Shown piece after piece: positions 1 to 6,438 of a stretch of 26,502 nt of DNA; the stretch's first letter is position 1; every line of letters starts with the position of its first letter. The stretch spans positions 1 through 26,502 of the IMG/VR virus record IMGVR_UViG_3300032304_001382; one strand, given 5' to 3'. A program made the position numbers and the translations under genes. The notes under the pieces were generated by a model. The model was not told the origin of the DNA, did not search any database, and was given only the letters and a program-made list of their open reading frames with translations. Source of the stretch: a virus.

Positions 1-1
1 C

Positions 2-142
2 GACCAGACGGACGAGTTTGAGTTTGAGAAGATGCTCAAGGCTCACCCTGAAGTGCGGCAGATGCCACAGATTTTTATCGAAGGCCAGCGTGTCGGCGGC
101 TTGGCTGGACTGCAAGCGGCATTGAAGGAGATGGGGTTATGA
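2..142 (+). CDS. Glutaredoxin, C-terminal part (gene cut by window start)
   Basis: This is the last 46 codons of a gene that begins before the window. The readable end contains MPQIFIEGQRVGG, which fits the glutaredoxin fold: a cis-proline after Met, the strand IFIEG, and the GG pair that contacts glutathione, followed by a closing helix. Glutaredoxins reduce disulfides using glutathione. In phages they often supply electrons to ribonucleotide reductase, so that role is plausible here, but no reductase gene is visible in this window. The CxxC/CxxS active site would lie upstream and cannot be checked. The stop codon overlaps the start of the next gene (TTATGA), suggesting coupled translation. 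The family call is fairly safe; completeness and activity are not known. Confidence 0.85.
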   Translation, partial: DQTDEFEFEKMLKAHPEVRQMPQIFIEGQRVGGLAGLQAALKEMGL

Positions 143-231
143 CTGAGTGCAAACACCGCTGGGAACCCGTTGCGGGTCAGCCCATCTACAAGTGCGCCAA
201 GTGCGGCGGCTTCATGAGGATTGTCAAATGA
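139..231 (+). CDS. 30-residue Cys/His microprotein (zinc-ribbon-like)
   Basis: This very short gene starts at the ATG overlapping the glutaredoxin stop. The product begins MTECKHRW and contains YKCAKCGGF, so it offers C-x-H near the start and a C-x2-C-G-G knuckle 15 residues later. That pattern is typical of small zinc ribbons, with Cys4, His6, Cys19 and Cys22 as possible ligands. It ends with an ATGA overlap with the next gene, so both ends sit exactly in the coupled chain, which is the main reason to believe it is real. Such mini zinc ribbons are common in phage early regions and may bind nucleic acid or a host protein. No specific function can be assigned. Confidence 0.6.
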   Translation: MTECKHRWEPVAGQPIYKCAKCGGFMRIVK

Positions 232-431
232 AACAAAACGACCAAGCCGTGAAGGACGTGGCAATGATTGCGGTCAATGCCATAGACAAGATACTGGAGT
301 TGGTGGGGGAGAAACCCACTGCATACCTGTGTGAGTTTTATGCTGATCCGGGGCATCCGTTCTTGTCTTTTGAGCCTATTGAAAGCGGTACCAACATACC
401 GCTGTACAAATGGAAAGAGGTCCGCAAATGA
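228..431 (+). CDS. Small hypothetical protein, 67 aa
   Basis: I chose the ATG at 228, which overlaps the previous stop as ATGA; an open frame extends further upstream, but that extension would overlap the 30-residue gene almost completely. The product starts MKQNDQAVKD, has an amphipathic helix (about residues 5-27) and then a short region with aromatic residues, YLCEFYADPGHPF, and a charged C-terminus. No catalytic motif is visible and I do not recognise the family. Its stop again overlaps the next start (ATGA at 428-431). It is best described as an accessory early phage protein. Confidence 0.6.
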   Translation: MKQNDQAVKDVAMIAVNAIDKILELVGEKPTAYLCEFYADPGHPFLSFEPIESGTNIPLYKWKEVRK

Positions 432-730
432 CCCCAGTACGGCAGAAAAGAATCCGCACCCTGCTGCGCTCAAGACCAAACGGCATGTCGCCACTGGAGA
501 TTGCCGAGGCGCTTGGCATGCACCCAGCTAACGTACGCACTTCTTTGAGGGCCATGCCTGATGTGTATGTTGACCGCTGGCGCATGGGTGGGCGTGGGCA
601 ATACGAGAAAGTGTGGGTTGCAGTGCATGTACCAGAGGACTGCCCTCACCCCAAAGACCGCACCAAGTGGGGCGTTCATTACAAGAAACCAAAGACCCAG
701 TGGGTCATAACAGAAGGAGCGAGAGTATGA
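428..730 (+). CDS. Winged-helix-like DNA-binding protein, copy 1
   Basis: The product (100 aa from ATG 428, overlapping the previous stop) begins MTPVRQKRIRTLLRSRP. Residues about 7-45 read as a helix-turn-helix: a helix RIRTLLRS, the sentence GMSPLEIAEALGM, and a recognition-like helix PANVRTSLRAMPD, followed by YVDRWRMGG and a strand EKVWVAVHVPEDCP that would form a wing. The same layout recurs in the gene at 1731-1988, so the two are paralogs. A start at 410 is possible but would overlap the upstream gene by 22 bases. A DNA-binding or regulatory role is inferred from the fold only; no target site is evident. It stands in the coupled chain with an ATGA overlap at its end. Confidence 0.65.
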   Translation: MTPVRQKRIRTLLRSRPNGMSPLEIAEALGMHPANVRTSLRAMPDVYVDRWRMGGRGQYEKVWVAVHVPEDCPHPKDRTKWGVHYKKPKTQWVITEGARV

Positions 731-1005
731 CTGAAGAAGAACTGAAAGCCAAGATGCTGGCGTTCATTGAAACGCAAGACGGCGACTACGACGATGAGTG
801 GTACGCATCACCCAGAGACTTTGCCGCAACCATACTGAGTGACTTCTCTGAGTACCTCGGGCTTGAGTTGGTTGTGCCAGAGCATGTGCCACAGTTAAAG
901 AAACCTGAGATTGACCGCCAAGCGATGTTTAAAGCACTGCTGCCAGAGATTTCCAAACTGTTTGATATTGAGTATAAAAAACGCATGGAGCAACAGCATG
1001 ACTGA
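727..1005 (+). CDS. Acidic hypothetical protein, 92 aa
   Basis: The start at 727 overlaps the preceding stop as ATGA, and a longer open frame upstream is rejected because it would run through the winged-helix gene. The protein starts MTEEELKAKMLAF, has an acidic stretch with DGDYDDEWY, and ends in a charged helix. It has no recognisable motif. Its N-terminal MTEEE resembles the MTEEDEEF start of the next product, but similarity fades after that. The 8-base overlap with the next start suggests coupled translation. Confidence 0.6.
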   Translation: MTEEELKAKMLAFIETQDGDYDDEWYASPRDFAATILSDFSEYLGLELVVPEHVPQLKKPEIDRQAMFKALLPEISKLFDIEYKKRMEQQHD

Positions 1006-1225
1006 AGAAGACGAGGAGTTCAACCGCATCGAGCGCGAAGCCGCCATGCGCAAAGAAGCCGTAGCCGCAACCATCGCCAAGCGTGAGTGGGTGGGGCTTG
1101 ACCTTGCTGAGATGGATGCCATCATCGACGGCAACATGGCAATCTTTGACTCAAAACTGCGCGATGCCGTATATGCGGTGGTGATCGACACAATGACAAC
1201 TTTAATGGAGAAGAACCGTGGCTAA
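998..1225 (+). CDS. Small hypothetical protein, 75 aa
   Basis: Starting at the ATG inside the end of the upstream gene (8-base overlap), this product is almost entirely predicted helix: MTEEDEEFNRIEREAAMRKE, then a short region around WVGLDLAEMDAI and a C-terminal helix ending MTTLMEKNRG. It is acidic at the front and may form a coiled coil over residues 5-30. No family is recognised. The next gene begins with GTG at 1218, again inside this one. A role as a small binding or inhibitory protein is possible but unsupported. Confidence 0.55.
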   Translation: MTEEDEEFNRIEREAAMRKEAVAATIAKREWVGLDLAEMDAIIDGNMAIFDSKLRDAVYAVVIDTMTTLMEKNRG

Positions 1226-1451
1226 ATTGCCTTACACATTCACAATTTGTCCCGACCAAGAAGCACCGAAGAACTTTACTGCAAGCTGCGCTGAGATGGG
1301 GCGCTTGCTTCAAGACAGCCCTGACGGCGATTTGACCATTAACCAAAAAAGATTTGCGATGTGGGACGCATGGTTGGGTGGTGGACTGGACGCTCCGATA
1401 GAAGAAAAACTCCACGACCTTGTACAGAAAAGGAAAACACATGACCTGTAA
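1218..1451 (+). CDS. Small hypothetical protein, 77 aa (GTG start)
   Basis: The frame opens with GTG at 1218, overlapping the upstream stop by 8 bases. The product contains FTICPDQEAPKNFTASCAEM, then DLTINQKRFAMWDAWL and a charged helix ending in KTHDL. The two cysteines are too far apart to argue for metal binding. No family is recognised. The GTG start is consistent with lower expression through coupling to the previous gene. The end overlaps the next start at 1441, which has its own purine-rich AAAAGGAAA upstream. Confidence 0.55.
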   Translation: MAKLPYTFTICPDQEAPKNFTASCAEMGRLLQDSPDGDLTINQKRFAMWDAWLGGGLDAPIEEKLHDLVQKRKTHDL

Positions 1452-1731
1452 ATGCAAACCCGGATCGCCGTTCCACTGGCACGAAGACCCACGGCCCAGT
1501 ATCTTTTACGAAGACCACACCTTCCGTGCCAAGGGCGCTGATGGTAAGAGCGGCTCACAAATTGCCGCCGACTTTGTTGAATCGCAACGAGTTGTAGGCA
1601 AGATGTCCGGCACGATTCAGAACCTGAGCAAAACAGAAAAAGAGTTGGCCGTTGTTGCATACAAACAGTTCGGCATCTTCAGTCGCGCTCACCCCAATGT
1701 GAAACCGTCACTCAACAAACACGAGAAGTAA
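1441..1731 (+). CDS. Hypothetical protein, 96 aa, N-terminal C-x-C/H-x-H motif
   Basis: I place the start at the ATG at 1441, preceded by AAAAGGAAAACAC, a reasonable ribosome site; an alternative ATG at 1420 would add seven residues. The product begins MTCKCKPGSPFHWHEDPRPS, so Cys3, Cys5, His12 and His14 could chelate a metal, although that is speculative. The rest is polar, with IAADFVESQRVVGKMSGTI in a probable helix and a C-terminal tail ending NKHEK. I do not recognise the family. The stop TAA shares one base with the next ATG (TAATG), continuing the coupled chain. Confidence 0.6.
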   Translation: MTCKCKPGSPFHWHEDPRPSIFYEDHTFRAKGADGKSGSQIAADFVESQRVVGKMSGTIQNLSKTEKELAVVAYKQFGIFSRAHPNVKPSLNKHEK

Positions 1732-1988
1732 TGAGAACCAACGCAACACACTCTGTGCGCTCACTGCTCAGAGAAAACTCTGACGGGATGGATGTAGGCA
1801 CTATTGCCAACACCCTGAACAGAGAACCTGAGAACATCCGCCGAATCCTCAAGACCATGCCGGACGCATACATCGACAGATGGACACACTTTGGCGGCAC
1901 AGGTATGCCCAGCGCTATATGGTGCGTAGTTGTGCCCCCAGAGAATTGCCCCAGACCAGACGCTAAACGAGGAAAGAGAGAACGATGA
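1731..1988 (+). CDS. Winged-helix-like DNA-binding protein, copy 2
   Basis: This 85-residue product is a clear relative of the protein at 428-730. Both read as helix, SxxGM/NGM turn, a second helix (IANTLNREPENIRRILKTMP here; IAEALGMHPANVRTSLRAMP there), then the shared Y(I/V)DRW sequence, a Gly-rich turn, a strand ending in VxVPxxCP and a basic tail. The family pattern is that of a short winged helix. It begins at TAATG and is followed by a 58-base gap, so it is the last gene of the coupled chain. A DNA-binding regulator, possibly acting on phage or host promoters, is an inference. Confidence 0.65.
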   Translation: MRTNATHSVRSLLRENSDGMDVGTIANTLNREPENIRRILKTMPDAYIDRWTHFGGTGMPSAIWCVVVPPENCPRPDAKRGKRER

Positions 1989-2033
1989 CACACTAAGACA
2001 GAACAACCAATCTATCACCCAAACTTTTTAAAC

Positions 2034-2039
2034 AAGGAG
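2034..2039 (+). promoter_or_regulatory. Strong ribosome binding site of the HTH-DUF3310 gene
   Basis: AAGGAG lies seven bases before the ATG at 2047. It breaks the pattern of coupled starts upstream, so this gene can be translated independently. No promoter with both boxes is visible in the short gap 1989-2046. Confidence 0.7.
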
Positions 2040-2046
2040 AATCGAA

Positions 2047-2526
2047 ATGGCTAAAACTTCCCAAGCACAAAAAATTCGTGTCTACATGACCGCTAACCCA
2101 GACAAAAGCGTGTCGCAAGTAGCTAAAGACTTAGGTTTCAAGTACCACGTCGTGTACATGGCCAAGCGCAATATGACCAAACGCGCAAACAAGCTGGCCG
2201 CACAAGGCCACCGTGTGAATCCCATAACAGGCAAAATTTTGATGCAAGCCGCTGAACCACTGAAGGGCGCCAAACCCTATCAGATCGAAATGCTTGAGCC
2301 AGCTTCTGACCCCGTGAACCACCCAGCGCATTACAAGGTGGGCGGTATCGAGACCATCGACTTCATCGAAGCCAAACAACTGAACTACAACTTGGGTAAC
2401 GTGGTCAAGTATGTGACCCGCGCCGACCACAAGGGCAACCGCTTGGAAGACCTTGAGAAAGCCCGTTGGTATCTTGATCGAGAGATCGGTAACCTGAGCG
2501 AGAAATTGGCCACACAAAGTATCTAA
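2047..2526 (+). CDS. HTH-DUF3310 fusion protein (nucleotide-kinase-type annotation)
   Basis: The 159-residue product has two parts. Residues about 6-45 (QKIRVYMTANPDKSVSQVAK and the following helix with KYHVVYMAKR) look like a helix-turn-helix. Residues about 90-150 carry the DUF3310 signature: DPVNHPAHYKVGGIETIDFI, then the conserved LGNVVKYVTRADHKG and DLEKARWYLDREI. DUF3310 proteins are widespread in phages and are often labelled nucleotide kinases by relation to T7 gene 1.7; no P-loop is visible here, so enzymatic activity is not demonstrated. The usual DUF3310 protein is short, so the N-terminal HTH is an extension. It may link nucleotide metabolism with DNA binding, which is inference. 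Confidence 0.8.
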   Translation: MAKTSQAQKIRVYMTANPDKSVSQVAKDLGFKYHVVYMAKRNMTKRANKLAAQGHRVNPITGKILMQAAEPLKGAKPYQIEMLEPASDPVNHPAHYKVGGIETIDFIEAKQLNYNLGNVVKYVTRADHKGNRLEDLEKARWYLDREIGNLSEKLATQSI

Positions 2527-2542
2527 TCCGAGGAGAACCCAA

Positions 2543-2932
2543 ATGAACAAAGGATTGAAAATTTTGATTGATCGCATGCGGGAGTACCCCGACGATTTCG
2601 AGGGTTCCCTTTCTGATTACACCTTAGCCCGGGGAGGGTCGTGGTTAAATTGCCTGCGTGAAGCACAGAAACTTTGCGAGAGAAAACTCTTATCTAACGA
2701 AGATGCACAAGCGCTAGACAAAGCCGTCAAAGAACATGCCGTGGCTGTATTTGAGGCCAGAGTGCTGGAAGCCTTGAACTCCCCCCGTGGGCTACAGCAG
2801 GAACAGGTTGAACAAGACCTGCGTATGTATCAAGGAGCTATCAATCAAGCAGTTTTAACCCGAGACAGCAGAGGTATTTTGGCCGGTGCGTCTCCCAATA
2901 ACTTCGTCTACTCCAACGACTTAAGCAAATGA
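2543..2932 (+). CDS. Hypothetical phage protein, 129 aa
   Basis: AGGAG at 2531-2535 lies seven bases before the ATG at 2543, a strong start. The product is mostly helical, beginning MNKGLKILIDRMREYPDDFE, with a central Trp-Leu-Asn-Cys segment (SWLNCLREAQKLCERK) and a long helix of about 40 residues (residues 55-95) with heptad-like spacing. It has no catalytic motif that I recognise. Its stop overlaps the polymerase start (ATGA at 2929-2932), so the polymerase is probably translated by coupling to it. It might be a polymerase-associated factor, but position is the only support. Confidence 0.65.
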   Translation: MNKGLKILIDRMREYPDDFEGSLSDYTLARGGSWLNCLREAQKLCERKLLSNEDAQALDKAVKEHAVAVFEARVLEALNSPRGLQQEQVEQDLRMYQGAINQAVLTRDSRGILAGASPNNFVYSNDLSK

Positions 2933-4803
2933 ACCTTATAACAATCGACTTTGAGACGTACTACACGAGCAAAGACTTAGGCTTTCGTACCCAGACCACC
3001 GAAGAATACGTTCGTGACAAGCGTTTCGAGGTGATTGGTGTATCGGTTCAAGTTGACGCTGGAGAGCCAGTTTGGTTTTCAGGGGACCGTGAATCAATGC
3101 GCAAGTGGCTACTGCAATTTGATTGGCGTAACTCCATGATGTTGGCGCATAACACGCTGTTTGATGGCTGTATCTTGTACTGGCATTTCGGAATTACGCC
3201 GATGGTCTACCTTGATACATTGTCTATGGCGAGAGCACTGCATGGTGTTGACGCTGGAGGCTCACTGGCTAAACTGGCTGAGCGCTACAAGATAGGTAAG
3301 AAAGGCGACGAAGTTATCGCGGCGATTGACAAGCGTCGTGTTGACTTTGCGCCTGACGACCTTGCGCGGTATGGGGAGTATTGCAGGAACGACGTGGCGC
3401 TGACTTACAGCTTGTTCAACATCATGTCCAAAGACTTTCCTATGGACGAGTTGCGCCTGATTAACATGACTATCCGCATGTTCACTCACCCCATGCTGTA
3501 TGTCAACGAGAAGACGCTCGAAGACAGACTGGACGATATGCAGAAAGAAAAGTCTGGGCTATTGTCGTCGCTCATGAGCCAGCTCAAATGCGATACGGAG
3601 GAAGAGGTCCGCAAGAACTTGTCCAGCAATAAGAAGTTCGCTGATATTTTGCAGAACTACGGCATCAAAGTGCCGATGAAGATGAGCGAGAAGCAGAAGA
3701 AGGAAGTCCCCGCGCTGGCTAAGAAAGACGAGGGGTTCATCGCCCTGTGCGAGAGTGAGGATGAATTCATTCAGCATCTGTGCGCTGTGCGCCTTGGTAC
3801 TAAGTCAACACTTGAAGCGGGGCGCATCCAGAGGTTCATCGACATCGGCAAGCGCAACAAGGGACTCATTCCCATCCCCCTGAAATACTACGGTGCGCAC
3901 ACGGGTCGGTGGTCGGGCATGGACAAGATTAACTTCCAGAACTTGCCAAGCCGTGATCCTAAGAAGAAAGCTTTGAAGAAAGCCATCGTGCCCCCAGAGG
4001 GTTACAAAGTAATCAACGCTGACTCGTCACAGATTGAAGCGCGTATGGTTGCGTGGCTGGCTGGTCAAGACGATGTGGTGCAACAGTTCGCTCGTGGCGA
4101 AGATGTGTATTCGCTGTTTGCATCCGCTGTTTATGGCCGCACAATCACAAAGAAAGACGCAGAGCAACGGTTCGTGGGTAAGACCTGTATTCTCGGTCTG
4201 GGCTACGGCACTGGCGCACTCAAACTGCAACACACTCTGTCAACGTCACAACCGATCAGCGTGAAGATAGACGAGGACGAAGCCAAGCGTATTGTCGGGG
4301 TGTACCGCGAGAAGAACGACAAGATCATTGAGTTGTGGGCCGAAGCGGACGACATGCTCGAAGATATGTTGAACGGGTCATTCAAGAACGGCCCCAAATC
4401 TTTCGGTAAACACAACTGCGTGTACTACGACAAAGACGGGATCATCCTCCCGAACAACATGCGTATCAGGTATAAAAATCTGCGCAAAGAGTTTGAAGAC
4501 GGCAAGAGCAAAATCATTTACGACTCACGCAAAGGGCCGATCTCTATCTGGGGCGGTGCCGTGGTTGAGAACGTGGTTCAAGCCCTTGCACGTATTGTCG
4601 TCGGCGCACAGATGATTGACATCGACAACCATTACCGTGTTGTACTCACCGTCCATGACGCCGCTGTGTGCGTGGTAGCTGAAGACGAGGTTGACAAGGC
4701 TGTAGAGGTAATAACTGGCATCATGCACGTTGCGCCCGAGTGGGCCACGGGACTTCCCGTCGCGTGTGAAGCCAAAGCAGGAGACACCTATGGCGATGCT
4801 TAA
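2929..4803 (+). CDS. Family A DNA polymerase with 3'-5' proofreading exonuclease
   Basis: The 624-residue product replicates the phage genome. Residues 1-170 form a DEDDy-type exonuclease: IDFET (Asp7, Glu9), an Exo II segment LAHNTLFDG, and YGEYCRNDV for the Tyr/Asp motif. The polymerase part follows: TGRWSG (residues 325-330) and NFQNLPSR, motif A NADSSQIEAR (Asp365), motif B RFVGKTCILGLGYG (Arg414, Lys418), and motif C TVHDAAV (His576, Asp577). The usual VHDE Glu is Ala here. It is slightly shorter than T7 polymerase (704 aa) and has no inserted zinc finger. There is no strong ribosome site; the ATGA overlap with the previous gene suggests coupling. Catalytic aspartates for both activities appear intact. 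Confidence 0.95.
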   Translation: MNLITIDFETYYTSKDLGFRTQTTEEYVRDKRFEVIGVSVQVDAGEPVWFSGDRESMRKWLLQFDWRNSMMLAHNTLFDGCILYWHFGITPMVYLDTLSMARALHGVDAGGSLAKLAERYKIGKKGDEVIAAIDKRRVDFAPDDLARYGEYCRNDVALTYSLFNIMSKDFPMDELRLINMTIRMFTHPMLYVNEKTLEDRLDDMQKEKSGLLSSLMSQLKCDTEEEVRKNLSSNKKFADILQNYGIKVPMKMSEKQKKEVPALAKKDEGFIALCESEDEFIQHLCAVRLGTKSTLEAGRIQRFIDIGKRNKGLIPIPLKYYGAHTGRWSGMDKINFQNLPSRDPKKKALKKAIVPPEGYKVINADSSQIEARMVAWLAGQDDVVQQFARGEDVYSLFASAVYGRTITKKDAEQRFVGKTCILGLGYGTGALKLQHTLSTSQPISVKIDEDEAKRIVGVYREKNDKIIELWAEADDMLEDMLNGSFKNGPKSFGKHNCVYYDKDGIILPNNMRIRYKNLRKEFEDGKSKIIYDSRKGPISIWGGAVVENVVQALARIVVGAQMIDIDNHYRVVLTVHDAAVCVVAEDEVDKAVEVITGIMHVAPEWATGLPVACEAKAGDTYGDA

Positions 4804-5428
4804 TAACGTTCAACCGATCTTTGACATCGAGCAGTTCCGCTACACAGTGGAGATGCAGAAGGCCGAGCGCAAACGCCAGCAGGATATTTTTGCGGCTGAC
4901 TACAAGACAGAGGCTGACGCCACGTTGCTGATCCGGCGCTTACTGAACCGGGAGCAGTGGACATTCGAGGAGCAGGTGAACACGGGCGGGGGCAACAGGA
5001 TCGACTTTGTTGTGGACACCTACGACTCAAAGCTAGGTAAGAATATAAAGTTTGGTATCGAATGCAAGCGCCAGATGTCAAAGCACTTTGAGAACGGCCT
5101 AAACGCCACTGTCCTTGCTGACTACCTTGAGCAAGCCGCCGGATACTCACGCGACTTGGGAGTGCCGGTTTTCCTCGGTCCGGTTCAGACAACTATGTCT
5201 CCCAGCAGTGCGTATCTTGGTGGCCCGCATGTTGACTCCCTCCGTGCGCTAAACATATTTGGCGGCAGGTTCAACGTAGGCACACTGATGTTCTCCAATA
5301 ACCGTTACACACCAGAGTTCTTCATCCTGCGTGGGGCGACTTTTTGGGACGAACAAAACGGGTTCAATCCGAAAAGACTTAAGATGGTCACTTCGACTGG
5401 CTCTAAAAAGCAAAGAACTGATCTATGA
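4790..5428 (+). CDS. PD-(D/E)XK-type endonuclease, 212 aa
   Basis: I set the start at ATG 4790, which has AGGAG about seven bases upstream inside the polymerase end and gives a 14-base overlap; an ATG at 4730 would overlap the polymerase more deeply. The core reads GGGNRIDFVV (Asp72), a loop, then KFGIECKRQ (Glu91 and Lys93), the D-x(n)-E-x-K signature of the restriction-endonuclease fold, preceded by a helix with TEADATLLIRRLL that could offer the N-terminal Glu. The family includes resolvases, restriction enzymes and repair nucleases. Position right after the polymerase suggests a role in processing replication or recombination intermediates, or in degrading host DNA. The substrate cannot be read from the sequence. 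Confidence 0.7.
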   Translation: MAMLNNVQPIFDIEQFRYTVEMQKAERKRQQDIFAADYKTEADATLLIRRLLNREQWTFEEQVNTGGGNRIDFVVDTYDSKLGKNIKFGIECKRQMSKHFENGLNATVLADYLEQAAGYSRDLGVPVFLGPVQTTMSPSSAYLGGPHVDSLRALNIFGGRFNVGTLMFSNNRYTPEFFILRGATFWDEQNGFNPKRLKMVTSTGSKKQRTDL

Positions 5429-6090
5429 AACCTGAAGAAATCAAATGGTCTTACTCTGGACTCAAAGACTATGCCAACTGTCCCAAGCAGTACCATGAAG
5501 TAAAAGTGCTGAAGCGGTTTTCCAAGAAGCCGACTCAGCAAATGCTGTACGGCACAGAGGTTCACTCTGCGCTGGAGAACTACGTCAAGGACGGCACTCC
5601 GCTGGCAAAAAATTACGAGCGGTACAGGAAGCAGTTAGACCCACTGCGTGACATGGCTGGAGAAAAGTACCCAGAACACGAGATGGCTCTGCGCCACGAC
5701 AAGACTGCATGCGGCTTCAAAGACCCTGACTACTGGGTGCGCGGCATAGCTGACTTGCTGGTGGTGGACGGAGATCAAGGTTTTATTGTTGACTACAAAA
5801 CTGGAAGCAACAAATACCCCGATCCCAAACAGCTTCAACTGATGGCGCTGATGGCGTTCGCACATTTCCCCCAGCTCCAACACATCAAGGCTGGTCTGTT
5901 GTTTGTTGCGCACGAGCACTTCGTGACTTCTGAATACAGTCGTGAGAAAATCGACACCTACTGGCAGGATTTTTACTGGAACCTTGAAAGACTGCGGCTT
6001 TCCCATGAAAATGATAGCTGGCAAGCAAACCCCACACCGCTGTGTGGCTGGTGCCCTGTAAACACCTGCGACTACCACAAGGAGCGATAG
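5425..6090 (+). CDS. Cas4/RecB-like PD-(D/E)XK exonuclease, probable Fe-S protein
   Basis: The 221-residue product has the layout of the RecB-nuclease/Cas4 group. The N-terminus SYSGLKDYANCPKQYHE includes Cys19, GTEVHSALE gives His47, RGIADLLVVDG gives Asp110, FIVDYKTGS gives Asp123 and Lys125, and QLQLMALMAF corresponds to the later Q-motif helix. Near the end CGWCPVNTC provides Cys207, Cys210 and Cys215. One N-terminal plus three C-terminal cysteines is the arrangement that binds a [4Fe-4S] cluster in Cas4 and AddB. Such nucleases resect DNA ends in recombination. The start overlaps the upstream stop (ATGA). There are no Cas neighbours, so a CRISPR function is not implied; phage recombination is more likely. 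Confidence 0.85.
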   Translation: MKPEEIKWSYSGLKDYANCPKQYHEVKVLKRFSKKPTQQMLYGTEVHSALENYVKDGTPLAKNYERYRKQLDPLRDMAGEKYPEHEMALRHDKTACGFKDPDYWVRGIADLLVVDGDQGFIVDYKTGSNKYPDPKQLQLMALMAFAHFPQLQHIKAGLLFVAHEHFVTSEYSREKIDTYWQDFYWNLERLRLSHENDSWQANPTPLCGWCPVNTCDYHKER

Positions 6091-6091
6091 G

Positions 6092-6406
6092 ATGCCCTAC
6101 GTAAACAAACCACGCCCGTACAAGAAAGAGTACGAGCAACAAAAAGCCAGAGGCGAACACGAGAACCGCATGGAGCGCCAACGCGCACGTCGCGGTATTG
6201 ACAAGACCGGCGCTGACAACAACGGCAACGGCAAAGCAGACAAGCGTGAAGGCAAGGACGTTGCGCACGTGAAGGCTATGGACAAGGGCGGCACAAACAA
6301 AGATGGTGTGCGGATTGAATCTGTAGCACATAACCGTTCGTTCAAGCGTGACTCTAAGGGTAACCTCGTATCAGAGACCAGCAAAAAAGAACGAAAAAGA
6401 ACTTGA
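6092..6406 (+). CDS. Small very basic protein with HNH-like motif, 104 aa
   Basis: AAGGAG at 6079-6084 precedes the ATG by seven bases. The product is rich in Arg and Lys, opening with MPYVNKPRPYKKEYEQQKAR, and is a type seen in many phages. Its second half, VAHVKAMDKGGTNKDG and then AHNRSFKRD, follows the spacing of an HNH endonuclease (DHxxPxxxGGxNxxxNL...N..K), but the first Asp/His pair is AH and the middle looks eroded. It may be a divergent HNH nuclease, or a non-catalytic DNA-binding derivative. The promoter after its stop separates it from the helicase operon. Confidence 0.6.
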   Translation: MPYVNKPRPYKKEYEQQKARGEHENRMERQRARRGIDKTGADNNGNGKADKREGKDVAHVKAMDKGGTNKDGVRIESVAHNRSFKRDSKGNLVSETSKKERKRT

Positions 6407-6432
6407 CAAATTCTTGATAGACCGTAAATAAT
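6403..6432 (+). promoter_or_regulatory. Sigma70-type promoter before the helicase operon
   Basis: TTGACA at 6403-6408 matches the -35 consensus fully. An 18-base spacer leads to AATAAT at 6427-6432, five of six bases of the -10 consensus. Transcription would start near 6439. The -35 box overlaps the last codons of the upstream gene, leaving a leader of about 150 bases before the helicase ATG at 6592. This is the strongest host-type promoter I found in the window. Confidence 0.7.
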
Positions 6433-6438
6433 CTGGCT

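Noticed and set aside
2929-4803. HMO-2011-type polymerase with an inserted DnaJ-like zinc domain
   Set aside because: No CxxCxGxG repeats occur between exonuclease and polymerase parts; the gene is a plain exonuclease-polymerase.
5425-6090. Cas4-like gene as part of a CRISPR-Cas system
   Set aside because: There is no repeat array and no other cas gene in the window; the context is phage replication.
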